Source: Hymenopellis radicata
Lineage: Eukaryota > Basidiomycota > Agaricomycetes > Agaricales > Physalacriaceae
Length of the DNA stretch: 64,000 bases
Direction: 5' to 3'
NCBI GenBank assembly: GCA_015501595.1
Contig: JADNRX010000050.1
Coordinates: forward strand, 153,021-217,020
Shown one piece after another: positions 39,971 through 50,429 of the stretch (position 1 is its first letter; every line of letters starts with the position of its first letter). Under the pieces are notes generated by a model. That model made no database searches, was not told the DNA's origin, and worked only from the letters and a program-made list of their open reading frames with translations. The position numbers and the translations under genes are program-made.

Positions 39971-40623
39971 TGCCTTCAGAACATGTCAAAGAAATCAGAA
40001 AAGCGATAAAGGAAAGCGTACGAGAAGAATAGAAGTAGTACGAAGATGATAAGGCAGACGCTTTACTACTCGGTAAACTGTTTCTGCAGGCCGAAAAGAC
40101 TTAAGATTAGGGAGTACTTCTTGGTGAGGATCGCACCAAGTTTGCCCTCCACACGCTTTTCAACGCCGAAAGACTTTTGGCCGACGAACGGACCTCACGA
40201 CAATAGACGGGGATGTTGATGGACGATGGTGGGCGTTGGAAGCAAGATTGTAACGGTAACGTGAGCTCGATCACTGCTTTGCTTGATTTGGATTTTTTTT
40301 GGACAGAACTTTGAACTCATAGTATATATCTCAGCGCTCAGCGCTCAGCATCAGCGACCGTAATGAAGGGTCAACTTGGGCCGCAGATCGTTAGCATCTG
40401 CGGCAACTGCATGTCAGTGTCCAAGTGAGTCGCAATGCCTCCAAGTCGGAAAGCTTTCCAACCTCGAAGTTTTGCACCAACGTAAGCTCTCGCACCTTCC
40501 ACCTCATTCGGCTATGCATGAGATTACAAGATTAGGAGGAGGATAAAATAGTAAGGAATACAGTATGTAGTGTCATTGTCCAAAAAAAACGAAATGAGAG
40601 TCGTAAGAAGAGAGATATCCTTT
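39971..40623. other. Intergenic
   Basis: Leader region of the intact F-box gene, then unique DNA. A 9-bp hairpin (GCCGCAGAT, 7-nt loop, ATCTGCGGC) lies at 40380-40404, just after a TCAGCGC-rich repeat near 40330-40355. Nothing coding. Confidence 0.45.
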
Positions 40624-41401
40624 CTATGCGCACGAGATATTCAACTCAGGGAAATCGTAGGTTCCAGGAATCGCCACAGCACATCCAGCGCGATCTTGAT
40701 GCGAGTTGCAGTTTATTTGGTCGCCGGCGCTAGCACAGCAGCGAACACAGAAACGGTTGGCGGAAGGCTCAATCCTAGCGAGCAGTCAGACGCGGGAAAT
40801 ATATGCGTCGTCGGAAAACTTACTGTTCGATGAAACTAGCACCATATCCTCCAAAAGTGCACTGTGCGCCATTTGGGTACCGAACGTCGTATTGGCCACC
40901 GTCGTCTATGGGAGACATATCGAACTTGCTGGGGTCTATGCATCCTGTAATCTGTCCAAGGCGTGATAATCGAAACGCGTCCTAAAGGAACCGCCTTGCC
41001 TGCACATACGAACCGTCATCCGCGTATTCCACCGCAGCAGCGGTGATAAAGCCATCGGGTATAGTATTATCGCACTGTCTAGAAGAGCCGCTGCTACAAA
41101 AGGCGATTGCGTCGTTTTCAGCGTCCGCGATACTTTCTGTGCCAAAAGTCAGAAGCGCCACAACAAAAACTGGAGGAGTAAACTCACGTGAAGCGGTTGC
41201 CGGGGCGAGAATGGCAAAGTCGTCCCGGTCATTGATGTGGATCGTCGTCGAGTCCATGGCTGGACCAGTCGGAGCCGGAGTAGGGCGTGTATCTTGGCGT
41301 CGGACAAGGGACGAAGCGAGGCGTGCTTGATCAGGAGATTTGAGGACTGCGCCCAGCGCGAGCATAGGGAGAAGAAAGTAGAGAAGGGCGATGACCTGCA
41401 T
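40624..41401 (-). CDS. Small secreted cysteine-rich protein
   Basis: Four exons: 41188-41401, 41000-41136, 40824-40951 and 40624-40774; 630 nt, 209 aa, frame exact. The start at 41401 opens a signal peptide (MQVIALLYFLLPMLALGAV); an in-frame Met also exists at 41443 but would put 14 residues before it. The mature part has a cluster rich in Cys and Gly: AFCSSGSSRQCDN, YPNGAQCTFGGYGASFIEQ, NRFCVRCCASAGDQINCN and HQDRAGCAVAIPGTYDFP. A dibasic site (LVRRQD) soon after the signal suggests Kex2 cleavage. The second intron starts GCAAGG, a GC-AG intron. It belongs to a fungal secreted family that I recognise by pattern but cannot name with certainty; the role (surface, effector or signal) is unknown. 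Confidence 0.82.
40952..40999 (-). other. GC-AG intron in the secreted-protein gene
   Basis: This 48-nt intron begins GCAAGG after CAG and ends TTGGACAG. Reading through it gives a stop within four codons. Removing it joins GSYVQ to ITGCIDPSKFDMSPIDD in frame and makes the whole gene a multiple of three. Confidence 0.75.
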
Positions 41402-42217
41402 TTGTCGAGGGAAGGTGGTGGTTGAAGGAAGAGAGCCGAACAAGTCGATGTTCGGAGACGCTTCAATCTTTCACAAGCGGGATTAGAGAGAACATAAATC
41501 CAGTGGCAGAGAGGGTCCAGTACTACAAATACTGAACGCCGTGTCAGTGCTATATATGCAAGGCGTCACCTAGAAAAGGTTTAGGAGCACGATGACAGCT
41601 TGTTTAAATTGGACGAAAGGAATCGCAGCGAGATTTTGAGCTGGCGTTTTTATGCATGGGAGACGGCGAAGGAAGATGAAGACCTGAGCAAAGTCTAAAG
41701 CCCTAACCCTAAATGCCGTCGGTCCGCCGAACTGCTTACCAACGAACGCGTCGCTGTCACGAGGTCGCCTTGTCCTTCCGCCACCCAGAGCAAATCAAAC
41801 GACTGTTCGCCTTCTAAACAACACCTTCAATCAATTGGCGCGGGAGCAGCTTAAGATGGGGCTCCCTTAGCCGCTGCTAGAAGTCTCCGTGGCTGCGGTA
41901 CCGGACTTCCTTACTACCACTATGTGAAAATCACTGTACACCACGCTCTCAGCCTACCTGTTCGCTTCTCAAAATCCTTTAAAATTCCACAGGAACAGAG
42001 ACCTCTCACCCCGGAATACTCGGCCCATTCTGATAGGATCGCCCTGTATTCTACCTGGTATAGTCAGCTTCTTTCTCCGTTGACACCTGCGGACAGATCC
42101 GGTCGAACATGAGGCGCGTAGCCGTGCAAATCTACCTTGTGATCCCACCCCCATCCTAGGTACAAACAGCGCACTCCTTCGCCGAGGCTTCGCCTTCCTC
42201 CTGGTGGACTATCTACC
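41402..42217. other. Intergenic, divergent promoters
   Basis: Between the secreted protein (minus) and the NACHT gene (plus). It includes a 22-bp phrase at 41442-41463 that recurs upstream of the HET gene, and the phrase CCCTAACCCTAAA near 41700, too short to be a telomere tract. A CT-rich pyrimidine tract leads into the NACHT ATG. Confidence 0.5.
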
Positions 42218-45200
42218 ATGTCTGTCGACCCGACAACCATCGTGTCTATGATCGAGCAGTGCGTCAAGATATACGAGTACATCGAAGCCGTCAAGGAATC
42301 CTCCGAGGAGCGACGGCGCTTCATGCAGGAGGTAGCGGCCTTGCGAGACGTGCTCGTCAATCTCCAAGGCCTCCTCCGAGACGAAGCTTTCACCCAGGAC
42401 CGGTCGTCGATGGCTCCTCTCGAGCTACTCTTCGACCCGACTAGACCTTTCGTCGAATTGATGGAGACGGATCTTGGGGAACTGGAAGAGAAGCTGCGTG
42501 GAGGGATGAAAAATAACGGAACCGGCTGGCGCTCCTTGTTGACGAAGATGGTAGCCGCTGGAATATGGCCACTGGCCAAGGCCGAGAGCGATGCCTTGTT
42601 CACTCGTCTCGAGCGTCACAAGAGCTTGGTCTCATTAGCTTTGCAGCACGATGTTGAGTGAGTCTGATAAAACTACCTCCCCTACCTATCGTTAACAAGG
42701 ATTCCAGCCAACTCATACGCGAGGTGCTCGATATTGCTGCAGATAACAAGGGAAAGCTGTCCGAGATTACAAAGGCGGTTGCAGAGTTGATGAAAGTCAT
42801 TGGAGTTACAATCAGCTGTGAGCACAGATTCCTGAAACATTGCCTTCCAGTCCTCATTGCCGTTAAGACGAAGAACGCCGTAAAGTGGCAGAATGGATCT
42901 CGAATGTCAGCTTTTCGGCTTACCATGCGGAGAACTCGCGCAAGTGGCTCAAAGGGACCGGCCGCTGGGTACTGGAGCGCCCAGAGTTTCAGACATGGGC
43001 AAGTAGGACCTCGTGGTCGCCTACGTTGTGGTGCTACGGTGACGGTGAGTCGGTCTGAGGTGTCTATTAGCATTTTAGCTGACTACAAGCAATCTCAGCG
43101 GGGGTCGGAAAGTCCGTTGCCGCGTGAGCACCAGTCTGAGCACTTCGAGCAGTACTCATGATAACATTCAAGTGCCATGATTGTCGAGCACCTGCGGTCC
43201 ATCCCGGGGAACGTGGTGCTCATCATTGTTTGCAGATATAACCAAAATCGCGAATACTTTGGCGAGATACACACCTTCATGTGCGGTCTTCTTCGCCAGT
43301 TGCTTCAACTTGAAGCAGCCTCAAATGTCCCGCCATATTTATTGGATTTGTACCGGAAGGATATACATCCATCCGAGGATGGTGTCCGTACCCTCTTAAT
43401 CGAGGCAGCCCGCATCATTGCTCGCCCTATCTTCATTGTCCTCGACGCACTCGATGAATGCCGTCTCGGATTCGATCTCGTGACTGCCATTCAGCACCTG
43501 GGACATGATTTTAATCTCCTCATTACCTCTCGCCGCGTCTTCTCACAGATAGAAAAGTACCCATCTCTCCGTATTCGAGCCGCAGATCGTGACATCCTCG
43601 CGCTTATCGACGACAAGATTCCCGCCTTGCCTTACATACGGGAAGACAAGGATCTACAAATCGCTGTTCGCAGTGAGGTTGTCGCAAAAGCTAAAGGCAT
43701 GTTTCTGCTGGCGAGTCTGAAGCTATGGGAACTGGAGCACGATGTCACCAGCAAAGCGGATGTCCGCAAGGTGTTGGCATCCATTCCTGCTAGCTTAGAC
43801 GATGCATATCACCAGATATTTGAGCGCATTGGCAAGCAAGGTGCCAGAAAGAAGAAGCTCGCTCTTGACACCATTATGTTCACTTATACTGTCAATGGCA
43901 AGTTGAAGCGCGAGGTCTTTTCCGGAGACCCTCTGATGTACGGGCAGCTCAGAGTCCTTCTCGCTTGCGAGATCTCCATGTCCGAACCGGAATTTCAGGC
44001 AGACCGTATGCCTCCCTTGCTTGATATCATGAATGCCTGTGGTGGATTGCTTTCCACTTTCCTATTTCAGGCGGCCGGGCCGGGACGGATTTTTTCAGCG
44101 AACAAACGGGAAGACTATCCAGACGGCCGTTCCTCAGTGGGACCTTGTGCCAGTTCTACCTGCATACCTACCTATCTTGGGGCATCTACTGTATTGTCAT
44201 TCATACGTACGTGCCCTAGGTCTGAGCATTCACAGTTACTAATATACCTGCATTTGCAGATTATTCAGTTTTTGAGTACATTTCCCGCTTTCAATCTTCC
44301 GTATTTTCCGAAGATCCCTACGAAGTCACGTTCAACATCTGTACAATTGCTCTGCACCACGAAGAGCACCTTGGGAATTACCCCGGCCGTTACCACGGCC
44401 GGCTGCAAATACTATGGTGGGAACAAGCTTATTATATGGATCAAAGACAACCCGCTCTTGTCCAGTCGGCCTTGGCCAACCTTACAAACGTCGATGAAAG
44501 GTGGGCAGCACGGGACTACTGGCGGGGTGACCCGGGGGTCATTCTGAGATGCGCTGAGTGGTTTATAGACAGCGGCTGGCCAGAGTGGTTGACAACTCTG
44601 GTTGGGAAGTACGACAACGATATGAATAGTCTCGATTATGCTGCCCTTTTCGGATTTTGCAGCACATTTCGACTGGCAAGAGACAGAATTGTCGACGAGC
44701 ATCACTTTCGACGTGCGATGGAAATTCTGGCTATATGTCATCATTGGGACCTCGTCCATGAGATTTGGGCGCGTGGGGAGTATGATCTCAATGCTTCTTG
44801 GGGTGGACATGACTCTACAGTTTTATGCAGGCTCATGTCGGACGTCGACCCTCGCTGCCGTGTGGACATCCGCCAGTCAGTCCTTCAGCACCCAGGTACC
44901 ACCCTGCGTTGTCCACGCCATGACGGGCTGCTCGGCTGCGTATTGCATCACTTGGACAAGCATTGGCGGGACGTCCACTGGACGATCGTCGAGCAATTCA
45001 ACAGAGCCGTTGAGAACATCACGATGATACTCGAACGCCTCTACCGCGATGCGAAGGATGGGCCCTCTCAGTCAGGCCGGATCTCGGTCTACCCTCCTCC
45101 AAGTCGTACGAGATCCCGTCCAGCAGACATCTTCGATGTCATCGCAGTGTTCCTACAGAGAGCGGACATCGATCTCGATGCGGACATCACGCAGATGGCC

Positions 45201-45593
45201 TCCCCCGAGATATTGCTTGCCTTGTTGATGATTCCTTGGCACTATGAAGCTGTCTATATCGATGTTGAAGAGGTCAAACATCTACTACGACCATACGCGC
45301 GACGCCCGGTTGATGTCCCAGACACCAGCACTTCCAACCATGTACCAGACGCTGATGCGCTTGCTGATCATGTCGTTCCCGACACAGCACAAGCGGTTGA
45401 AGCAATGGATACCTGCCCTACGACTGGACCAGGTCCCGCTGACAGCACTCCCGCCCACGTTCCTTCCGGCGAAGTACTCGATGACCATGTCGTTCCCGAT
45501 GCAGCGCGGGCACTTGAAGCGGTGGGTATGTATCGTATGACTGTGGTCCTTCTTCTTGTTGGAGCCGTCATCTCTTTTTTTATTTATCTGTGA
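42218..45593 (+). CDS. NACHT-type STAND (NLR-like) protein with C-terminal transmembrane helix
   Basis: Signal-transducing NTPase of the fungal NLR-like class, often linked to non-self recognition. Exons 42218-42657, 42708-42817, 42886-43044, 43099-43123, 43173-44206 and 44260-45593 total 3102 nt, 1033 aa, frame exact. Residues 1-~185 are helical, as in fungal STAND N termini (MIEQCVKIYEYIEAVKES). The linker WLKGTGRWVLERPEFQTW precedes Walker A GDAGVGKS (235-242). Walker B is IFIVLDALDEC (331-341). The NACHT-distal motif HYSVFEYI begins at residue 590. The C-terminal third shows no ankyrin, WD or TPR repeats that I recognise. It ends with two imperfect repeats (ADALADHVVPDTAQAVEA; GEVLDDHVVPDAARALEA) and a terminal hydrophobic helix (TVVLLLVGAVISFFIYL). 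The middle near residues 545-588 fits poorly and may hide another intron. Confidence 0.88.
43099..43123 (+). other. 25-nt micro-exon carrying the Walker A core
   Basis: Flanked by a CTCAG acceptor and a GTGAGC donor, it codes AGVGKSVA. Exons 3 and 5 supply GD before and AMIVEHL after. Omitting it removes the P-loop Lys and breaks the frame (25 is not a multiple of three). Confidence 0.8.
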
Positions 45594-47657
45594 CACCGAA
45601 GTCCCTTGTCGATACAGCAATATTATACGGCCACTTGATTGAAACTGTAAATATAGTACATTATAAATGCAGAGTTTCACAGGAATCGTACGAGTATGAT
45701 GGCGACGTCAACGACTTTCAAGTAGAATTGCGCTGGTAGCAAGGATATGCTACACTCGGTCTTCCAGCGCAGCCCGTTCCAATACGAGCCAACGTAGCGG
45801 GGGGCCTCATTGGCAATTCGTTCTTAATCCGTAGCGGCGCAGCCGAAGGCAAGGTCAATGTTGGTTGGGGCGGGAACGATGCCCAGCATGATACACAACG
45901 TTACGTCGCGGTAACGGGTAGTACAAAGGTCGAGCCCACGATACATTCCGATCAAAGATACGCCAGACCAAACGGACCGCCGAGAAGATGAAGGAAAGTA
46001 GCGCAACGATCCGTATGGGGCGCTCCCAAACCAACTCGCGCTACAACGAATCCCAGTCGGGCGGAGGGGAGGTGATGAACACTCCTTTCCTGCTCACGAG
46101 ACACCCCAACGCATCTGGCGGCGAGGATCACGCACATCGTGCAACAGTCTCTCGTCTTTGCAACTCCAGCCTGCCAGAGCGACCTCACCAACCTAGCCAC
46201 TCATGCGCCCTTAACATCTCCTGCGTTCTCCTCGAGGGCAACAGTAGCCTTTGCGCAGGCATTAATACACTCCACGTAGTCGCGGTGAGATGACACGGGG
46301 ATAGGCAGTCTCCAGCCCAAACGCATATACATGCGTCTCCGTAGGCTCTCTCAGGATGATGTTCGTGGTCAATGGGCAGAGATAGACACAGGCGTGACGG
46401 GATGGATGAATGGGAAGAAGACGGAGCGGTAAATGGATGACGGGTGTCAACGAGACGCGGACATTGGGTGGAGACCGGACGACGAATACCTCGTATGTAC
46501 TACCATATTCACCCCATTTTGGACTGCAGTGCAAGACGACCTCTACACCCCAAAAGATAGGCTCCGCATTCGGCTCATCAGCAGTACATGGTCTCTATGC
46601 AGTTCGGCGGCGGTCAATCCAACAACTGCTTCACAAGGCGACATGTTTGCTATGGCATTGGGAGGAGTCGGCGTCAGAGCGTGACCCATGGAGGACGTTA
46701 AAAGTGTTGGTGTCGTTGTTGTCGGCTCAGGGAAACCTGAGAGTAGGCATGACGGATGGCGGAGGAGGGACCAAGGAGGAGGAAGAATCGCGCCATAAAA
46801 AGGTGTGTCGTTTCATTTCAGGCTCGGCTCCAACAAGACTTCCATATCGGCGACGACGCAGACATATCCAGGAAGCCAATGGCTATTTATTGAGGTGTGA
46901 GGAAAAGCCAGAATCAAAGGAGTTTGTAAACACTGTTCACAATTAGCCAGTTTAACAAACATGCAAGGATATATCGGCATACCCATTCCGCCACTCCCTA
47001 TGGAATTCGCTGCCGCTTCTGCGACTAGGGCGATGCTCGACCAGCAACCCGCCTAAGTAATGATTTCTTTCCATCCTTCAGGGCGTTATAGTAAGGATGC
47101 GTACTGCCAGCCTATGCTAGGGCCGATGCCGAGTACACAAGTATCTCGTTCGCGAACGACATGGAGGAGAGGTCGAGCTGGAAGCGTGAAGTAGGGGTGA
47201 TGGACACTGTTTAAGCCCATGGCATTTGTTGGCAGAAAGAAAGATGGTGACACGATCATGTGACGTGATCCGACATCGTTTCATCCTTCCCCCATTCACT
47301 CAACGGAACACTCCATTCGCGCTCGAGAAATAATCCGAACCTTAGCGCCCGCCAACTCACCCATGAGACTCCCTGCGCGATTCTGTCAGGGCCTTCATTT
47401 ACTAGTGCTGCATCCTTGGCGCATTCTTCTCTCCTCCGAGTAGGCTCGTCAAGAGTCCCGTACAGTGCATGTCTTGTAGAGTAAGCGCGCACACGTGGCC
47501 TAGCACCGCAAAAGTAACAGCCTTTTATTCCTCTACTGGTATGTTGCTCCGTGCTCCGTGCCGTTGACGACTCGTCGACGCAGTTCTTTCTGTGGCACTG
47601 CCAAACTGTCTTGCTTGCTTGCGAATGCAGCTTCAGAGAGGACTCTTGCTTTATCCT
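45594..47657. other. Intergenic, no gene seen
   Basis: About 2 kb after the NACHT stop. Several frames of 80-180 codons exist on both strands, the longest near 46410-46946, but none shows a domain, a signal peptide or convincing splice partners. Confidence 0.5.
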
Positions 47658-48213
47658 CTAGTAGCACCAAGGCTCCCTCCTCCTGATTGTAAAAGCTTTA
47701 CCAAGCAGAACAATCCGCTGTCTTCGCATACTTGATGTCGCGAATGGCAAAACTCGTTTGTCTTCTTTCAGGTCGACTTCTGGGTCAGCCGTCTCATAGG
47801 GGAGCCTGATCGTCTCCTTAGTCGTCGGGCGCAAGTGCAGAGCTTGCAAGACCTGCCCAAACACATGCTCTGCTTTCCAGCGGAAATCCTGCAGAAGATA
47901 GTATTCCTCGCTTACGTTCAATCGTGCCCTTGGACCAATGCCTTCGCGCTCCCATGACGCTCGGTCGCGTGTGTCGATTATGGCACAAGCCCCCATGGCA
48001 ATTCGAACGTCTTCCCCTGAGGAAATACAAGAGCATCAGGAATAGTTGGATGGGCTTTTGGCGTTGTCTACAACACCCGACCGTCTCCTCCCGTAAGTGA
48101 ATTGCACGCCACACGCACCATCGGAGAAAAGGCGTCGACGAGTTATTCTCCCCGGCGATGGAGTTCTTCGTCGCCATGTTTACTACCTTGTATCTATGAC
48201 GGTATGGACTCAA
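47658..48213 (-). CDS. Hypothetical protein, possibly a fragment
   Basis: I do not recognise this one. A frame from about 48010 down to 47658 (including WKAEHVFGQVLQALHL and RIVLLGKAFTIRRREPW) looks protein-like. It is preceded by a plausible acceptor TTTCCTCAG, and by an upstream frame from 48177 (MATKNSIAGENNSSTP) that could be a first exon, though I could not find a junction that keeps the frame. It lies downstream of the HET gene on the same strand and may be a remnant of a related gene. Confidence 0.3.
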
Positions 48214-48537
48214 GAAGGCTGGGATCCTTTTATTGCCCGGAGCATGGCATGGAGTACGTGTCTAGCCTTTGACTTGACCGAGATCATCGTTAATGCTTTA
48301 GCGCCGGATTCCTAACAAGTTCCCTACCGATAAAGCCTCCAGCTCAAGCAGACCATATGTTGATGTCCTATTCGCGCTCAGACCTTACGTTTCACAGCAG
48401 GCGTCCCTTGAGACCGCGCCTCGTAACCATGATCATATGTTTCTCAAAAGACTCTAAAATCTGGGAGTAACAAGGTTTACCATCATTTCTCGCTGGAGGC
48501 GACAAATATCGAGCGTCTGAATACAGATTGTCTTCCA

Positions 48538-50192
48538 CTATGTGAACACCGAACTCTTCCTTACCAAAACCTCAAGGCTCTTCAATCTCTCGGCCTCCTC
48601 TTCACTCATCGACAACACGGTCACTTTGTGCAAGCTGTCGGGGGATGCAGATCGACACATCACCCATACCTCAAGCCATTCCTCTCCCACTAGCGTGTAC
48701 GTCCCCTCCTTGATTGAAGCACCAACTTGATGGTGCACCGAGACATTGAATGTCGTCAGCTTGCCACCATTCTCAACTATGATTGCTGCTCTTTGACGGC
48801 TTTCTCCGGGCGCCGCTGGCGGTGGAGGCTGATAGCGGGCTCGGAACGTAGGCCCTTCATAGCAAGCATTTCCATCTGCTCGAATACCCTTCAACCGGGA
48901 TATGATAGGTGTCGTTGAGAAGGTTTCCACAGTACCAGACATCAACTGCTTCCACGAAGGCCGCCATGAATGTGATTCATCACCGGGAACCGGGAAACAG
49001 AAGAGGAGCTCTGCTTGGAGGCGAAGTGGTAGGTGTTTGCTACACAGTGTCCACGACTCCTCGATAGATATCGATTCTCGATACACTGGCAGCGTAGAAG
49101 AGCGAAAAAACATCGCGATGCCCGCGATTTTGTCCAATGGGTTGGTAGAAAATCGCCGGCGCATTGCTTCGACTACGCGCATGAAATCAGCCGCGGCGCG
49201 GAAGCCTTCAGACTCTTGAATGGCTTCCAATTCACCCGCAAAACGTAGACGGTTCCCCAATACGGTTCCGTCCTCGAGAGACCTCTCTTCCAAGGGCTCG
49301 TCCATCCCTTTTGGCAGACCTCCGATGATGGAGTCAATCCTGATCTCCTGTAACGTCCATGCTCGGTTGAACCAATGCCGTGGATGGTTCCAGCCCTCCC
49401 TAGATAACACCCTCCCCAGGCCATTCATGTACCGAACGACGCGGACTGCTCCATTGACGTAGACGTTGCCGATTGTTGGTACGTCAATTGCCCACTCCTT
49501 CTGTCGCAAGGCTTCACGGTGACCATCGTCACACTTCTGCCGCAGACATAGGATGTCCAGCCAAACGTACTCCGCTCCTAAATGCAATAACTCTGTTCGG
49601 ACATCCTCCAATGCCACACCGCGAGGCAAAGGCACCGGCCACTCGAATGCGTTTACTGGAGTATCCACCGGCTCCATGTCATCCGTCCAGCTATGAGAAA
49701 TCGCCCAAAAATCTGGGGATAACAGGCCGCCTTGAAGGTGTGAAAAATGGAAAGGAATAACGCGATGTGCGTACAGATCCCATAATCTCCTTGGTCTGAT
49801 AGTGAGAGGTTGGGTGATCGAGTCCCCGAAATCGATGTTTCTCTGGCGCGGTCAAACACGGAACCAAGGCTCTCCAGGCCCTTCAGGTATTTCGAGAGAT
49901 CATCGCCCTGGACCGTCTCATCAGGCGCCGGCCAGCTTGACCGGACATGGGCGTAGACGCTCCCAAAGTCCTGACCTTGCACGATGAAAGGCTTGAGCAG
50001 GTCCTTTGTGCTCTGGTCAAAGATTGTTGATGTGCGAGCAATCTGGTTTAATCGTTGCAAAACACCCTCCACTCCCAAGGTGGAACAACTTTCCGCAGCC
50101 AATTCTGGCGAGATCGCGTACGCATTCGAGAATGGTGTTTGCTGGAGGTGTACTTTCTGCGATAACATGGCTCTGAGGATGTCGTAGATCAC
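48538..50192 (-). CDS. HET-domain protein (heterokaryon incompatibility type)
   Basis: HET domains trigger cell death or growth arrest on non-self recognition in filamentous fungi. The start proposed at 50192 gives MIYDILRAMLSQ and a helical N-terminal part of about 110 aa. The HET core then reads DSITQPLTIRPRRLWDLYAH, FWAISHSW, GAEYVWLDILCLRQ and HWFNRAWTLQEI, followed by a long C-terminal part (LRLQAELLFCFPVPGDES), ending KSSVFT. The N-terminal frame and the HET frame differ by one step near 49840-49850. Either an intron ending GCCAG before NIDFGDSI or an indel lies there; I could not decide. It converges on the NACHT gene, and the pair fits an allorecognition neighbourhood. Confidence 0.85.
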
Positions 50193-50429
50193 ACTGAAGA
50201 TTGACGATGTGATAAACCTTCGAGCTATCCACGCGTTTATTTATATCGTCTACTTCGTCGTTGCGGATTTAAAACTGCCTGCATAGCTTTCAGATATGCA
50301 CTCGATGGTCGGGTATTTCGGAAGAGTCAACGTCTGACAAAGTCGATGTTCGGAGACGCTTAACAGGATCTTCGTCGTCGTCAACAATGGCGGACGGTGT
50401 GGGCTTGAAAGATTAAGAGTACTCTGATT
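50193..50429. promoter_or_regulatory. Upstream region of the HET gene
   Basis: Short stretch between the HET start and the end of recognisable MutL homology. It contains a 22-bp phrase (50340-50361) identical to 41442-41463. No promoter element is claimed beyond position. Confidence 0.35.

Larger units (their letters stand above)
35620..40030. repeat. Segmental duplication of a family 2 F-box gene with its flanks
   Basis: Two direct units, about 35620-37700 and 38130-40030. Shared landmarks: ACTGTAACACCACGCTCG in the 3' flank, the whole gene body, and the leader TCATTGCCTTCAGAA. The third relative at 23967-25620 lies in the same orientation about 12 kb to the left but lacks the long matching 3' flank. 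Units differ by substitutions and many one-base indels in the left unit only. Confidence 0.75.

Noticed and set aside
40380..40404. 9-bp perfect hairpin suggesting a terminator or RNA element
   Set aside because: Eukaryotic context, short stem, no T-run or conserved neighbour; recorded only as a minor structure.
41699..41713. CCCTAACCCTAAA looks like a telomere repeat
   Set aside because: Only two units, not at an end, and flanked by unique DNA; chance or at most an interstitial trace.
46410..46946. 178-codon plus-strand frame in the NACHT-HET spacer
   Set aside because: No domain, signal peptide or splice partners; low complexity in places.
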